Source of the DNA: Zunongwangia profunda SM-A87
GTDB lineage: Bacteria; Bacteroidota; Bacteroidia; Flavobacteriales; Flavobacteriaceae
Direction of reading: 5' to 3'
Assembly: GCF_000023465.1 (NCBI RefSeq)
Contig: NC_014041.1
Coordinates: forward strand, 3,354,001-3,418,000
DNA length: 64,000 bases
Shown here: positions 16,887-25,509 of the stretch, one piece after another
Layout of the letters: each line of letters starts with the position of its first letter
Position numbering within the stretch: position 1 is the stretch's first letter
Translations under genes and position numbers: made by a program
The notes under the pieces: generated by a model
Database searches by the model: none
What the model saw: only the letters and a program-made list of their open reading frames with translations
What the model was told of the DNA's origin: nothing

Positions 16887-18334
16887 CAAAGAAAATTAAT
16901 GTAGTGAAAAATTATAGCGAAGCTCTAAATCATCAAATTTTTAAAGTAATTGCTAAGGCAACCGAAGAACTTCAACTAGACAGTTACGTTATTGGCGGAT
17001 TTGTAAGAGACTTTATCCTGCAACGTGGCAATGCTAAAGATATTGATATTGTTGCTGTGGGCAGTGGGATCGATTTGGCTCTAAAGGTTTCACAACTTCT
17101 TCCTCATAAACCAAAAGTACAGGTTTTTAAAAACTATGGTACTGCTATGCTGCGCGCGTTTGATATGGACATCGAATTTGTAGGCGCCAGGAAAGAAAGT
17201 TACGCTGAAGATAGTAGAAACCCTGTGGTTGAAAATGGTACGCTGGAAGATGATCAGAATCGTCGGGATTTTACAATAAATGCCTTAGCCTTAAGTTTAA
17301 ATACCTCAAATTATGGTGATCTACTGGATCCTTTTGGCGGACTGGCAGACCTAAAATCGCAGTTAATAAGAACACCCCTTGAACCCGGAGTAACCTACTC
17401 TGACGATCCGCTTCGTATGCTAAGAGCGATACGTTTTGCTTCCCAGCTAAATTTTGTAATAGAAAAAAAATCCTTAGATGCTATCAAAGAGCATCATAAG
17501 CGTATAAAAATCATATCGAAAGAGCGAATTACAGAAGAATTACATAAAATCTTATTATCTAACCGGCCTTCTAAAGGCTTTGCGCTTTTACATAAAACAA
17601 AACTTTTAAAAATAATCCTTCCTGAACTTACCGCTTTGGAGGGTATAGACGAAATTGAAGGACAGCGCCATAAGGATAACTTTTGGCATACCCTTGAAGT
17701 TGTCGATAATATTAGCCAAAATACTGATAATCTTTGGTTGCGATGGGCTGCTTTACTTCATGATATTGGTAAAGCACCAACCAAGAAATTTCATAAAAAG
17801 ATTGGATGGACCTTCCATGGGCATGAATTTGTAGGATCTAAAATGGTTTTTAAATTATTTAAACGACTTAAAATGCCATTAAATGATAAAATGAAGCTTG
17901 TCCAGAAAATGGTATTAATGAGTTCACGGCCAATCGCAGTGGTCGACGATGATGTAACCGACTCGGCCGTACGGCGATTAATATTTGATGCCGGTGAAAA
18001 CATCGATGATCTTATGATCTTGTGCGAGGCAGATATTACCACTAAAAATCCGCGTCGCTACAAGAAATATCATAATAACTTTAAGATCGTAAGGCAAAAG
18101 ATGAAGGAGGTTGAAGAACGTGATCACGTTCGTAATTTCCAGCCGCCTGTTAGCGGGGAAGAGATTATGGAAACCTTCAACATCAAACCCTGTCGAGAAG
18201 TGGGTATTATAAAAGATGCCATTAAAGAAGCGATCCTGGAAGGTGATATTCCAAATGAACATGCAGCTGCAAGAGAACTTATGCTAAGCAGGGGTAAAAA
18301 ACTTGGACTAAAAGAAGTATCAAAGCAAGATTAA
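16883..18334 (+). CDS. cca: CCA tRNA nucleotidyltransferase with HD domain
   Basis: 483 residues from GTG 16883. The head domain has VIGGFVRDFIL (about 36-46) and DIDIV (53-57), then RRDFTINALA and the DDPLRMLRAIRFASQL neck. A fused HD domain follows (ALLHDIGKAPTKKF, about 292-305; HEFVGSKM), giving phosphohydrolase potential. It adds or repairs the CCA end of tRNAs. The start is doubtful: GTG 16883 lies inside an inverted repeat, and a second GTG at 16904 would give MKNYSEALNHQIF, which fits family N-termini better. Confidence 0.93.
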   Translation: MAKKINVVKNYSEALNHQIFKVIAKATEELQLDSYVIGGFVRDFILQRGNAKDIDIVAVGSGIDLALKVSQLLPHKPKVQVFKNYGTAMLRAFDMDIEFVGARKESYAEDSRNPVVENGTLEDDQNRRDFTINALALSLNTSNYGDLLDPFGGLADLKSQLIRTPLEPGVTYSDDPLRMLRAIRFASQLNFVIEKKSLDAIKEHHKRIKIISKERITEELHKILLSNRPSKGFALLHKTKLLKIILPELTALEGIDEIEGQRHKDNFWHTLEVVDNISQNTDNLWLRWAALLHDIGKAPTKKFHKKIGWTFHGHEFVGSKMVFKLFKRLKMPLNDKMKLVQKMVLMSSRPIAVVDDDVTDSAVRRLIFDAGENIDDLMILCEADITTKNPRRYKKYHNNFKIVRQKMKEVEERDHVRNFQPPVSGEEIMETFNIKPCREVGIIKDAIKEAILEGDIPNEHAAARELMLSRGKKLGLKEVSKQD

Positions 18335-18377
18335 AACATCAGGAAATTCCCAATAATTCACTTTAAAAATTTAAATT

Positions 18378-19403
18378 GTGTATCGAAATTCGGTAAAAAT
18401 TGCACTTATTTTAGTGTACCTGGTCATCGTAGCAGGTGCCGTAGTAAGAATGACGGGAAGCGGAATGGGATGTCCCGACTGGCCTAAATGTTTTGGTTAT
18501 TACATTCCTCCTACTCAGGAATCCGAACTGCTATTTCAGGCAGAAAGGGACTATGAAAAAGGTCAGGTAATTATTGTAGACGAAAGTTTAAAAGTAGCTA
18601 AAAGCGATTTTACTTCGGCAGAACATTACAACCCGAAAAACTGGGAAAACTACACACGGCATGATTATGCCGTTTTTAATCCGGCACACACCTGGACAGA
18701 ATATATAAACAGGCTCGTAGGAGCACTGGCAGGATTTGCAGTGTTAATCATGGCGGTGTTATCTTTTAGAAAATGGAAAACCAGAAAACGGCTTTGCATT
18801 TTATCCTGGCTTTCGGTTTTTCTAATGGTATTTCAGGCCTGGCTTGGTGCCACCGTAGTGTACTCAGTATTAGCACCGGTTAGAATCACCTTACATATGG
18901 TCATGGCTTTGGTTATCGTAGCGATATTGCTTTATATCCTGGCCGATTCTTCTGCTAAAATTTATGCTTTCAAGGTTTCTAAAAGTTTTAAAGCAGTCGT
19001 CCTTGTTTCGATCATTTTAAGTTTAATTCAGGTGATTTTAGGAACCCAGGTACGACAGTTTGTAGACGAACAGGTAAAAGTTTTAGGTTACGGTACCCGC
19101 GATTTATGGCTGAATAATCCAGAGATCTCTTTTTATATTCACCGCTCCTTTTCGGTTTTAATATTTTTAGTAAATCTTTTTATCTGGTGGAAAAACAAAC
19201 AAAAATTCTATAAACTCGGTCTAACCAATTGGATCATATTCTTGATTGTGATCGAGATTTTTACAGGAATGGGGATGTATTACCTGGACTTCCCATTTTT
19301 AAGTCAGCCACTACACCTGGTGATTGCTTCGGTATTATTCGGAGTTCAGTTTTATTTATTATTAGAATGTTTTAAAAGCAGCAAACCGCTTAAAACTTCT
19401 TAA
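18378..19403 (+). CDS. ctaA: Heme A synthase (COX15/CtaA family)
   Basis: 341 residues from a GTG start; a stop lies two codons upstream, so no longer form is possible. Eight hydrophobic segments and conserved VVRMTGSGMGCPDWPKCFG, HTWTEYINRLVGA, LHMVMAL and HRSFSVLIF with haem-ligand histidines. It oxidises the C8 methyl of haem O to make haem A for aa3-type oxidases. No ctaB/cox10 (haem O synthase) is adjacent in the window. It is 24 bp from the following gene. Confidence 0.95.
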   Translation: MYRNSVKIALILVYLVIVAGAVVRMTGSGMGCPDWPKCFGYYIPPTQESELLFQAERDYEKGQVIIVDESLKVAKSDFTSAEHYNPKNWENYTRHDYAVFNPAHTWTEYINRLVGALAGFAVLIMAVLSFRKWKTRKRLCILSWLSVFLMVFQAWLGATVVYSVLAPVRITLHMVMALVIVAILLYILADSSAKIYAFKVSKSFKAVVLVSIILSLIQVILGTQVRQFVDEQVKVLGYGTRDLWLNNPEISFYIHRSFSVLIFLVNLFIWWKNKQKFYKLGLTNWIIFLIVIEIFTGMGMYYLDFPFLSQPLHLVIASVLFGVQFYLLLECFKSSKPLKTS

Positions 19404-19427
19404 CTTTGAAGCTCAAAATTTTCAATT

Positions 19428-19940
19428 ATGGTTTATCGATTTAGAGTAATTCTAGACACGGCAGAAGATGTTTTTAGAGATATTGAGATTTTAAAAACCG
19501 ATACGCTCGAGGATTTACACAATAGTATTGTGCAGGCGTTTGGTTTTGACGGAACCGAGATGGCTTCGTTTTACTTAAGTGATGACGAATGGACACAGGG
19601 CGAAGAAATTCACCAGTTTGATATGAGTGGTGGTGACGATAGCATTCGTTTAATGAATGAAACCGCTTTAGATAGCGTGCTTTCTGAAGACCAGACCAAA
19701 CTACTTTACGTATACGATTTCTTTAATATGTGGACGTTTATGGTGGAACTAGCGCAAATTGCAGAGATTGAAGAAGGTCGTGATTACCCAAATCTAATGT
19801 TTGTACATGGGCAAATTCCTTCTAACGCACCAGATAAAGAATTTAAGGCTGAAGAAGATCCTGCGGCAGACGAGAATTTTAATGACGATTTTGATGTAGA
19901 CGATTATGACAGTTTTTCTTTTGACGAAAACTGGAACTAA
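19428..19940 (+). CDS. Plasmid pRiA4b ORF-3 family protein
   Basis: 170 residues. N-terminal VYRFRVILDTAEDVFRDIEI followed by TLEDLHNSIVQAFGFDGTEMASFYLSDDEW is the pRiA4b ORF-3 (TnpR-like passenger) fold seen in many chromosomes despite the name. The last 40 residues are extremely acidic (DENFNDDFDVDDYDSFSFDEN), an extension that could mimic nucleic acid or bind a basic partner. No transposon features surround it. Function unknown. It lies in a same-strand row between ctaA and the nucleoid-associated protein. Confidence 0.85.
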   Translation: MVYRFRVILDTAEDVFRDIEILKTDTLEDLHNSIVQAFGFDGTEMASFYLSDDEWTQGEEIHQFDMSGGDDSIRLMNETALDSVLSEDQTKLLYVYDFFNMWTFMVELAQIAEIEEGRDYPNLMFVHGQIPSNAPDKEFKAEEDPAADENFNDDFDVDDYDSFSFDENWN

Positions 19941-19990
19941 TTTTCTATATTTTACGTAGTAATTTTACCGACTTTTAATTTTTAGACTGA

Positions 19991-21049
19991 ATGATCAACT
20001 TATATAATGCACAAATTGAATCATTATCGATTCATCGTGTGGGTAACAAAAGCCGTAATGAAAACATTTTTTTATCTGCGGCACCCTACCAGTTAAATGA
20101 TGAAATTACCCCTTTAATCAAGGAGTATTTTCTGAAGCCTTTTAGGGAAAAAGAAGAGAATTATTACAAATTTAATCATGAGACTGATTTAGAATTTAAC
20201 GAACTTTACAATCTGGCAAATGCCATTTTTGATAATCCAGAAAATATCCACGAAGCATCAAAAAAAATAACCACCTTACTTTTTGAACAATCAGCACATC
20301 CACATATTAAAAGTGGCGAAGTGTATGTGGTATATTTTGAAAATGCGCAGCTGGATAACGAGAAACTTCCAGCTATAGGAATTTTTAAATCGGAATTAAA
20401 GCACGATTTCCTGCAATTTCAAGAAAAAGGAAGCATACTGGAAATGATCGTTCAACAGGGGATCAATCTGCAAAAATTAGATAAAGGAGCTTTGATTTTT
20501 AATAAACAACGGGCTGAGGGTTATAAGATTTTATCGATCGATTCTAACAAATATGACACTAAATACTGGTTAGAGAACTTTTTGGGTGTAGATGTAATGG
20601 CTGATGAAAATTATTACACCAAAAAGTATTTAAAATTCTGCCAGAATTTCGCCAAAGACGTCGTGTTACCTGCAGAAGATAAAAAGGAAGAAGTGATGTT
20701 TATGAACCGAAGTATGGATTACTTCGCGAAAAACGATGATTTTGAGGAATCCAACTTCTTAAACTCGGTAATTGATAATCCGGATCTCGTTCCTGAATTT
20801 CAGAATTATAAAACCGAGAAAGCGCCAAAATATAAGATCGAAGATCTAACCACCTTCCCTATCGCCAACAAAGCGGTGACTGATGCACGTAAAAAGCTGA
20901 AAAACGTGATTAACCTGGATACTAATATTCAGATTAAAATGGATTTTGTAAATGCAGAATCAGCAGACAAGTTTGTTGAAAAAGGTTGGGACGAAGAAAA
21001 ACAAATGTATTATTACCTGGTGTACTTCAATAAAGAAGAAAAAAGCTAG
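19991..21049 (+). CDS. Nucleoid-associated protein (NdpA/YejK family)
   Basis: 352 residues, the family length. It begins MINLYNAQIESLSIHRVGNKSRNE, with the typical middle GEVYVVYFENAQLDNEKLPAIGIFKSE, and ends with the AVTDARKKLKNVINLDTNIQIKMD region. YejK-type proteins associate with the nucleoid in enterobacteria, but their mechanism is not known. It is the last gene of the plus-strand run from ctaA and is followed by a terminator. Confidence 0.88.
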   Translation: MINLYNAQIESLSIHRVGNKSRNENIFLSAAPYQLNDEITPLIKEYFLKPFREKEENYYKFNHETDLEFNELYNLANAIFDNPENIHEASKKITTLLFEQSAHPHIKSGEVYVVYFENAQLDNEKLPAIGIFKSELKHDFLQFQEKGSILEMIVQQGINLQKLDKGALIFNKQRAEGYKILSIDSNKYDTKYWLENFLGVDVMADENYYTKKYLKFCQNFAKDVVLPAEDKKEEVMFMNRSMDYFAKNDDFEESNFLNSVIDNPDLVPEFQNYKTEKAPKYKIEDLTTFPIANKAVTDARKKLKNVINLDTNIQIKMDFVNAESADKFVEKGWDEEKQMYYYLVYFNKEEKS

Positions 21050-21066
21050 ACAGATCATAAAAAAAT

Positions 21067-21096
21067 AAAGGTCGAAATTATCCAATTTCGACCTTT
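21067..21096. terminator. Bidirectional terminator
   Basis: Thirteen-base stem AAAGGTCGAAATT / AATTTCGACCTTT with a four-base loop and A/T flanks, between the convergent nucleoid-protein and lipoprotein genes. Confidence 0.88.
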
Positions 21097-21108
21097 GGTT
21101 TTTATCAC

Positions 21109-21660
21109 TTATTCTAAAACTTCTATAGCTTCAAAGATATAGGCTTCATGATAATCACCAATAATTCCAGAATTCGAGTGAGAGAACACCATTCTATCTT
21201 CAGATAGTTCTGATAATCTATAACTAGAAAAAGTAGAACCAAAAACTGTATGATCTTCATTTGCATAACCTCTACCAAAACTCAAATAAATACTTTCAGG
21301 ATCGCCGATCATTTTTAAAGTAGCCGAAAATTGCTCATGATCTGCACTAAAAAGTCCCTCGTCTAAATGATCGAAACAAAGTACTTTTCCATAAGTGATT
21401 TCTACTTCTTTATTAGCCATAAATGTGTACACATCATCACTTACACAATCTGCAGTAATAAAAAAATCATCAGTTTCATCTGAATAGTCATCAATCACTT
21501 CTACTAGACGCCATGATTTCTGACTGTCACCATGAATTAATGACATATTGGATTCTGGAAAGTTTGGTATTCGGTTTTCATCGTCATTTGCACAATTCAT
21601 AAATGTAAATGCTAATACAATGACGCTTAATAATTTAATTGATTTGTAAAGTTTTACCAT
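21109..21660 (-). CDS. Lipoprotein, lipocalin-like domain candidate
   Basis: 183 residues with signal KLLSVIVLAFTFMNC and lipobox at Cys23. The mature protein starts with an acidic linker, then SQKSWRLVEVIDDY, VYTFMANKEVEI and RMVFSHSNSG, a run resembling the small lipocalin-like domains in Bacteroidota lipoproteins (W-x-L near the start, then beta strands). Six conserved-looking aromatic strand positions but no named family. A TAGGTTTG -7 box on the minus strand at 21717-21724 is suitably placed about 57 bp upstream of the start. Function unknown. Confidence 0.65.
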   Translation of the reverse strand: MVKLYKSIKLLSVIVLAFTFMNCANDDENRIPNFPESNMSLIHGDSQKSWRLVEVIDDYSDETDDFFITADCVSDDVYTFMANKEVEITYGKVLCFDHLDEGLFSADHEQFSATLKMIGDPESIYLSFGRGYANEDHTVFGSTFSSYRLSELSEDRMVFSHSNSGIIGDYHEAYIFEAIEVLE

Positions 21661-21808
21661 AAAGTTTGCTTAAATTTGATGTTCTTATTGAGTCATTAAT
21701 AAAATATCAAAATCTGCAAACCTAAATAATTTTTCAGGTTTATCGACTTCCCCAAACTTTTTCAGTACTAAAAAATTTCAATAGAAATTCATCTAAAACC
21801 GAAAGGTT

Positions 21809-22873
21809 TTACTGCAACAACCTTTTCATATTTACATCTTCGTAATTACGTTGCACAAAATCTAGCGCAGTTCTTAGAATTTGTCCCATGGTGCTGGCGC
21901 GTTTAAATTTCACATCTTTGGTAAAATGGTATAACTCAGTTCGCAACTGATTTACATTTTCTCTGGTTGACACATGATCGTTACTCATACATTTAATCAA
22001 TCGCTTAAACCGTGCCTGGGTGTTAATCATCCTTTTAGCCAAAAGGGAACGCTCTTCTTTTCTATATTGTTCGATTGAAGACAATTGAAGTCGCTCTGAA
22101 ACCAGTTTTACCATCTTATAATTCTCTTTAAAAAACTGTGGACGATATACCTTAAATTTCCCTTCAAAACATTGTTGATCAAAATCTATGGCTCGTATTT
22201 GATATTGGACATGATCAAAATCGTGAGTTGGGATCACTACATAATTGTACGATCGCATATCGCCCAAAAGCCTAACCGTACAACGTTCATTAAACTTTAC
22301 GAATTGTTTGGCGATTTGCGCTTTTTCCCATTCCGATAATCTTGGCAAATGATCTTCGATAAAAACATCTCCGGGAATTCCAGCAATATGAGCTTCGATC
22401 AAGGTGTCTTTATACACCAAAAAAGTAATACGGTGGGGAGATAATAAATGCTCTAATTCTAAGCCGTAAATTCGGGAAGCATCTGCCTTTTTAACATAGA
22501 AATAAGTAAAAACATCGTTTAGGATATTTCTAACTTTTATGCGAAAAGGTTTAGAATTCCCAAAGGTACAGTAATCAATAGCATCAACAGCCAAAAACTC
22601 CAACATATCATCGCTACCATCAGAATGCAAGATATTATAGATCTTCTTTAGGCTTTCGTCGATCTCCTGTCGTTCAAATTCAGGATAATAACAGCGTACC
22701 CAGTAGGTATCTTCATCATCTTGATCATATACCACTACAGATCCAGAAAACCGCAACAAGTCTTCATAAAACACAGGGATTTTTGTGTTTCGGTTATAAC
22801 GTGCCAGATATTTATTGAAACGTTCGTTTACAGGAAAAGAAGGTTTCTTTTTAGACATCAGTTTAGGTTCCAT
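21809..22873 (-). CDS. Unknown protein with kinase-like motifs
   Basis: 354 residues; a second Met at 22858 (MSKKKPSFPVNERF) is an alternative start. No family is recognised with certainty. Motifs suggest a degenerate protein-kinase/APH fold: FYVKKADASRIYGLELEHLL (126-144), IEAHIAGIPGDVFI (159-172), then RLLGDMRSYNYVV (201-213) as a catalytic-loop-like block with Asp205 and Asn210, and IRAIDFDQQCFEG (227-239) as a metal-Asp block. The C-terminus is helical and basic. Soluble, with no signal. Located alone between two transcription units. Kinase function is a hypothesis. Confidence 0.55.
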   Translation of the reverse strand: MEPKLMSKKKPSFPVNERFNKYLARYNRNTKIPVFYEDLLRFSGSVVVYDQDDEDTYWVRCYYPEFERQEIDESLKKIYNILHSDGSDDMLEFLAVDAIDYCTFGNSKPFRIKVRNILNDVFTYFYVKKADASRIYGLELEHLLSPHRITFLVYKDTLIEAHIAGIPGDVFIEDHLPRLSEWEKAQIAKQFVKFNERCTVRLLGDMRSYNYVVIPTHDFDHVQYQIRAIDFDQQCFEGKFKVYRPQFFKENYKMVKLVSERLQLSSIEQYRKEERSLLAKRMINTQARFKRLIKCMSNDHVSTRENVNQLRTELYHFTKDVKFKRASTMGQILRTALDFVQRNYEDVNMKRLLQ

Positions 22874-23069
22874 ATTCTTGCGCTTTTTAAGTGTTCTGAA
22901 GAACGTCTGAAGGTATTTAAAATATTAGGATTAACAGAATTCCAATTTCAGATAAGTTTTAAAAATTAGAAGCTAAAACCTCAATTATCAAGTAAAAATA
23001 AAGATAGTAAGGGGAAAACTGTAACAAAAATGTAAATTAGTCGTCGTGTAAGAAAAGAAACCATCTATT

Positions 23070-23972
23070 TTGGAAACAATCCTTAGCATTAATCAATTAA
23101 CAAAAGTTTACGGTCCCTTAAAGGCCGTAGATAATTTATCCTTTACGATCGAGAAAGGAAACGTGTACGGAATTTTAGGACCTAACGGAAGTGGTAAATC
23201 AACCACCTTAGGTATGGTTCTTAATGTGGTAAACAAAACCTCTGGAGACTTTAAATGGTTTAACGGCTCCGAATCTACACACGAGGCTTTAAAAAAAGTA
23301 GGAGCCATCATCGAGCACCCAAATTTTTATCCTTATATGACGGCGTCACAAAACCTTAAATTGGTTTGTAAAATTAAAGGTGTACCAGAACATAAAGTTG
23401 AAGAAAAATTAGAAATCGTTGGATTGCTGGATCGTAAAGACAGTAAATTTAAAACCTTTTCTCTAGGGATGAAACAGCGTTTAGCCATAGCCTCTGCCCT
23501 ACTTAATGATCCTGAAATTTTGATTTTAGATGAACCTACTAATGGATTGGATCCACAGGGAATTCATCAGATTCGTGAGATTATTCGTAAAATTGCTTCT
23601 AATGGCACAACTATCTTATTGGCATCGCATCTCTTAGATGAAGTAGAAAAAGTGTGCAGCCATGTGGTGATCATCAGAAAAGGAGTAAAACTATATAGCG
23701 GACCGGTTGACGGTATTAATGCCAGCCATGGTTTCTTTGAATTGGAAGCTGAAAATACCGAATTACTTGAGCAGTTATTAAAGCAGCATCCTTACATCGG
23801 AAAAGTAAGTCTTAAAGGAAATTTGGTTACTGCGATTATCGAAGAGCCGATGAGCGCATCTGAAATTAACCGGTATCTTTTTGAAAAAGGACTTAGCCTT
23901 AGCTATTTAATAAAACGAAAAGAAAGCCTGGAAGAACAATTCCTTCAACTAACCAATCAAACTAGCGCCTAA
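23070..23972 (+). CDS. ABC transporter ATP-binding protein
   Basis: 300 residues from a TTG start (METILSINQLTKVYG is the natural family N-terminus). Walker A GPNGSGKST (about 37-45), Q-loop area, signature LGMKQRLAIASALL, Walker B ILILDEPTNG, and an H-loop SHLL. It belongs to the CcmA/BcrA-like group that pairs with ABC-2 permeases for export. The C-terminal accessory part (GFFELEAENTELLEQLL) is typical of that group. It overlaps the permease start by one base (TAATG). Confidence 0.92.
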   Translation: METILSINQLTKVYGPLKAVDNLSFTIEKGNVYGILGPNGSGKSTTLGMVLNVVNKTSGDFKWFNGSESTHEALKKVGAIIEHPNFYPYMTASQNLKLVCKIKGVPEHKVEEKLEIVGLLDRKDSKFKTFSLGMKQRLAIASALLNDPEILILDEPTNGLDPQGIHQIREIIRKIASNGTTILLASHLLDEVEKVCSHVVIIRKGVKLYSGPVDGINASHGFFELEAENTELLEQLLKQHPYIGKVSLKGNLVTAIIEEPMSASEINRYLFEKGLSLSYLIKRKESLEEQFLQLTNQTSA

Positions 23973-24808
23973 TGTTACGACTCTTAAATATAGAATTTTT
24001 AAAACTTAGATATAGTAGATCATCAAAGATCCTTATTCTCACCTATTTTATCTTAATCACGTTTATCGCCCTTATCGCATCTATAGAATTCCCCATTGGA
24101 CAGGTCAATTTTAGAATCGCAGATCAGGGAATTTTCAACTTTCCGTTTATCTGGCATTTTAACAGCTATATCGCGGCTACACTAAAACTATTTTTAGCTA
24201 TCGTTATCGTTTCGATGATGTCTAACGAATATAGTAACAGGACACTAAAACAAAACCTTATCGACGGCCTGTCAAAAAAGGAGTTTATTTTATCGAAATT
24301 TATTACGGTGATGGTATTTTCTGTCGTTTCTACTATCTTCCTTTTTGTGGTTTCATTGCTATTAGGCCTTTCTTTTTCAGATTATAACGAGTTTTCGATC
24401 ATATTCTCTGACCTGGAATATATCCTGGCCTATTTCGTAAAACTGACCGGATTTTTTGCCTTTTGTTTATTTTTGGGAATTTTGGTAAAACGCTCTGCTT
24501 TTGCACTTGGTTTTTTGTTTATCTGGTGGATTGTAGAGAGTATATTATACGCGGTTCTAAAATGGCGAATTTTTAGGGGCACTGATATTGCAGATAAAAT
24601 CGTTCAATTTTTTCCACTAGAATCGATGAGTAATTTGGTAAAAGAACCATTTTCAAGACTTAATGCTGTAAAATCTGCTGCAAATCAATTAGGATCTGCT
24701 TTCGAGAAAGATTACGCCATACATTGGTATCAGATTCTTATCGTATTGGTTTGGACTGCCCTTTTTGTATATTTTTCTTATGCATTATTAAAGAAAAGGG
24801 ATTTGTAA
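23972..24808 (+). CDS. ABC-2 type transporter permease
   Basis: 278 residues with six hydrophobic segments (for example LILTYFILITFIALIA, FLAIVIVSMMSNE, FSVVSTIFLFVVSLLLGL, FFAFCLFLGILV). The NEYSNRTLKQNLIDGLSKKEFILSKF loop after the second segment is the ABC-2 signature. It forms an exporter with the preceding ATPase. The substrate is unknown; relatives export lipids, peptides or antibiotics. Translationally coupled to the ATPase gene. Confidence 0.9.
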   Translation: MLRLLNIEFLKLRYSRSSKILILTYFILITFIALIASIEFPIGQVNFRIADQGIFNFPFIWHFNSYIAATLKLFLAIVIVSMMSNEYSNRTLKQNLIDGLSKKEFILSKFITVMVFSVVSTIFLFVVSLLLGLSFSDYNEFSIIFSDLEYILAYFVKLTGFFAFCLFLGILVKRSAFALGFLFIWWIVESILYAVLKWRIFRGTDIADKIVQFFPLESMSNLVKEPFSRLNAVKSAANQLGSAFEKDYAIHWYQILIVLVWTALFVYFSYALLKKRDL

Positions 24809-24820
24809 TATTTTATAGCT

Positions 24821-25408
24821 ATGAAATTAATTCAGAAATCGGGATTAAGAAGAAAAGAATTTGAATTCCTAAATAACGGTGAGTTAATTGTCAAGGAGAA
24901 AAGATTTCTGAAAACAACCGAATTTTCCGTCAACATAGAACACATAGGGACTAAAAAACATATTGAATCTCATTCCAGAACCGGATTAAAAATCGTTGCA
25001 TCATTCTTTTTTCTAATTGCTTTTAGCAGTTGGATCGCTCCTTTTTTTGAGGAGAAAAGTGAAATTTCTGAAAATATTTTATTGGCAATAAGTGGTTTAT
25101 TTATATTTGGTTTAGGGGTAAGCTGTTTTTATGCACCTCTTAATAATTTTCTTACTTTACATGGTGGCCAGGTCAATATTCAATTCTTTTTAGATAGTCC
25201 ATCACGACAAAAGGTGGAAGATTTTGCCGATCGTATTATTAAAATATCAAAAGAGAAAATTAAGAAAAAATATACGCGAATCGATCCTGATATTCCTGAA
25301 GATGTTTTCATGCAACAACTACATTGGTTATTGAACAACGATTATATAAATGAACAGGAATATGCCGAAAAGAAGAATGATTATAAAATATCTAAACTTA
25401 CCAGATAA
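24821..25408 (+). CDS. Two-helix membrane protein with a SHOCT-like tail
   Basis: 195 residues, no named family for the whole. An N-terminal soluble beta part (GELIVKEKRFLKTTEFSVNIEHI) is followed by two hydrophobic segments (LKIVASFFFLIAFSSWIA and ILLAISGLFIFGLGVSCFYAP), a cytosolic region, and a C-terminus MQQLHWLLNNDYINEQEYAEKK with the SHOCT-style short helix hairpin (L-x-x-G/N-x-I-x-x-x-E-Y/F-x-x-K). It starts 12 bp after the permease, so it could be an accessory to the exporter. Confidence 0.65.
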   Translation: MKLIQKSGLRRKEFEFLNNGELIVKEKRFLKTTEFSVNIEHIGTKKHIESHSRTGLKIVASFFFLIAFSSWIAPFFEEKSEISENILLAISGLFIFGLGVSCFYAPLNNFLTLHGGQVNIQFFLDSPSRQKVEDFADRIIKISKEKIKKKYTRIDPDIPEDVFMQQLHWLLNNDYINEQEYAEKKNDYKISKLTR

Positions 25409-25509
25409 TTCCAAAATTTCATTTATTAATCTTTAGCCTATTATTTCTTAAGCCGCATTTGAATAGGCACATTTATTGCTTAACTTCGTAAGGCTAAGAA
25501 AAAGAACGC

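Noticed and set aside
19428..19940. Evidence of a plasmid or transposon because of the pRiA4b ORF-3 name
   Set aside because: The family is widespread on chromosomes; no transposase, inverted ends or composition change surrounds it.
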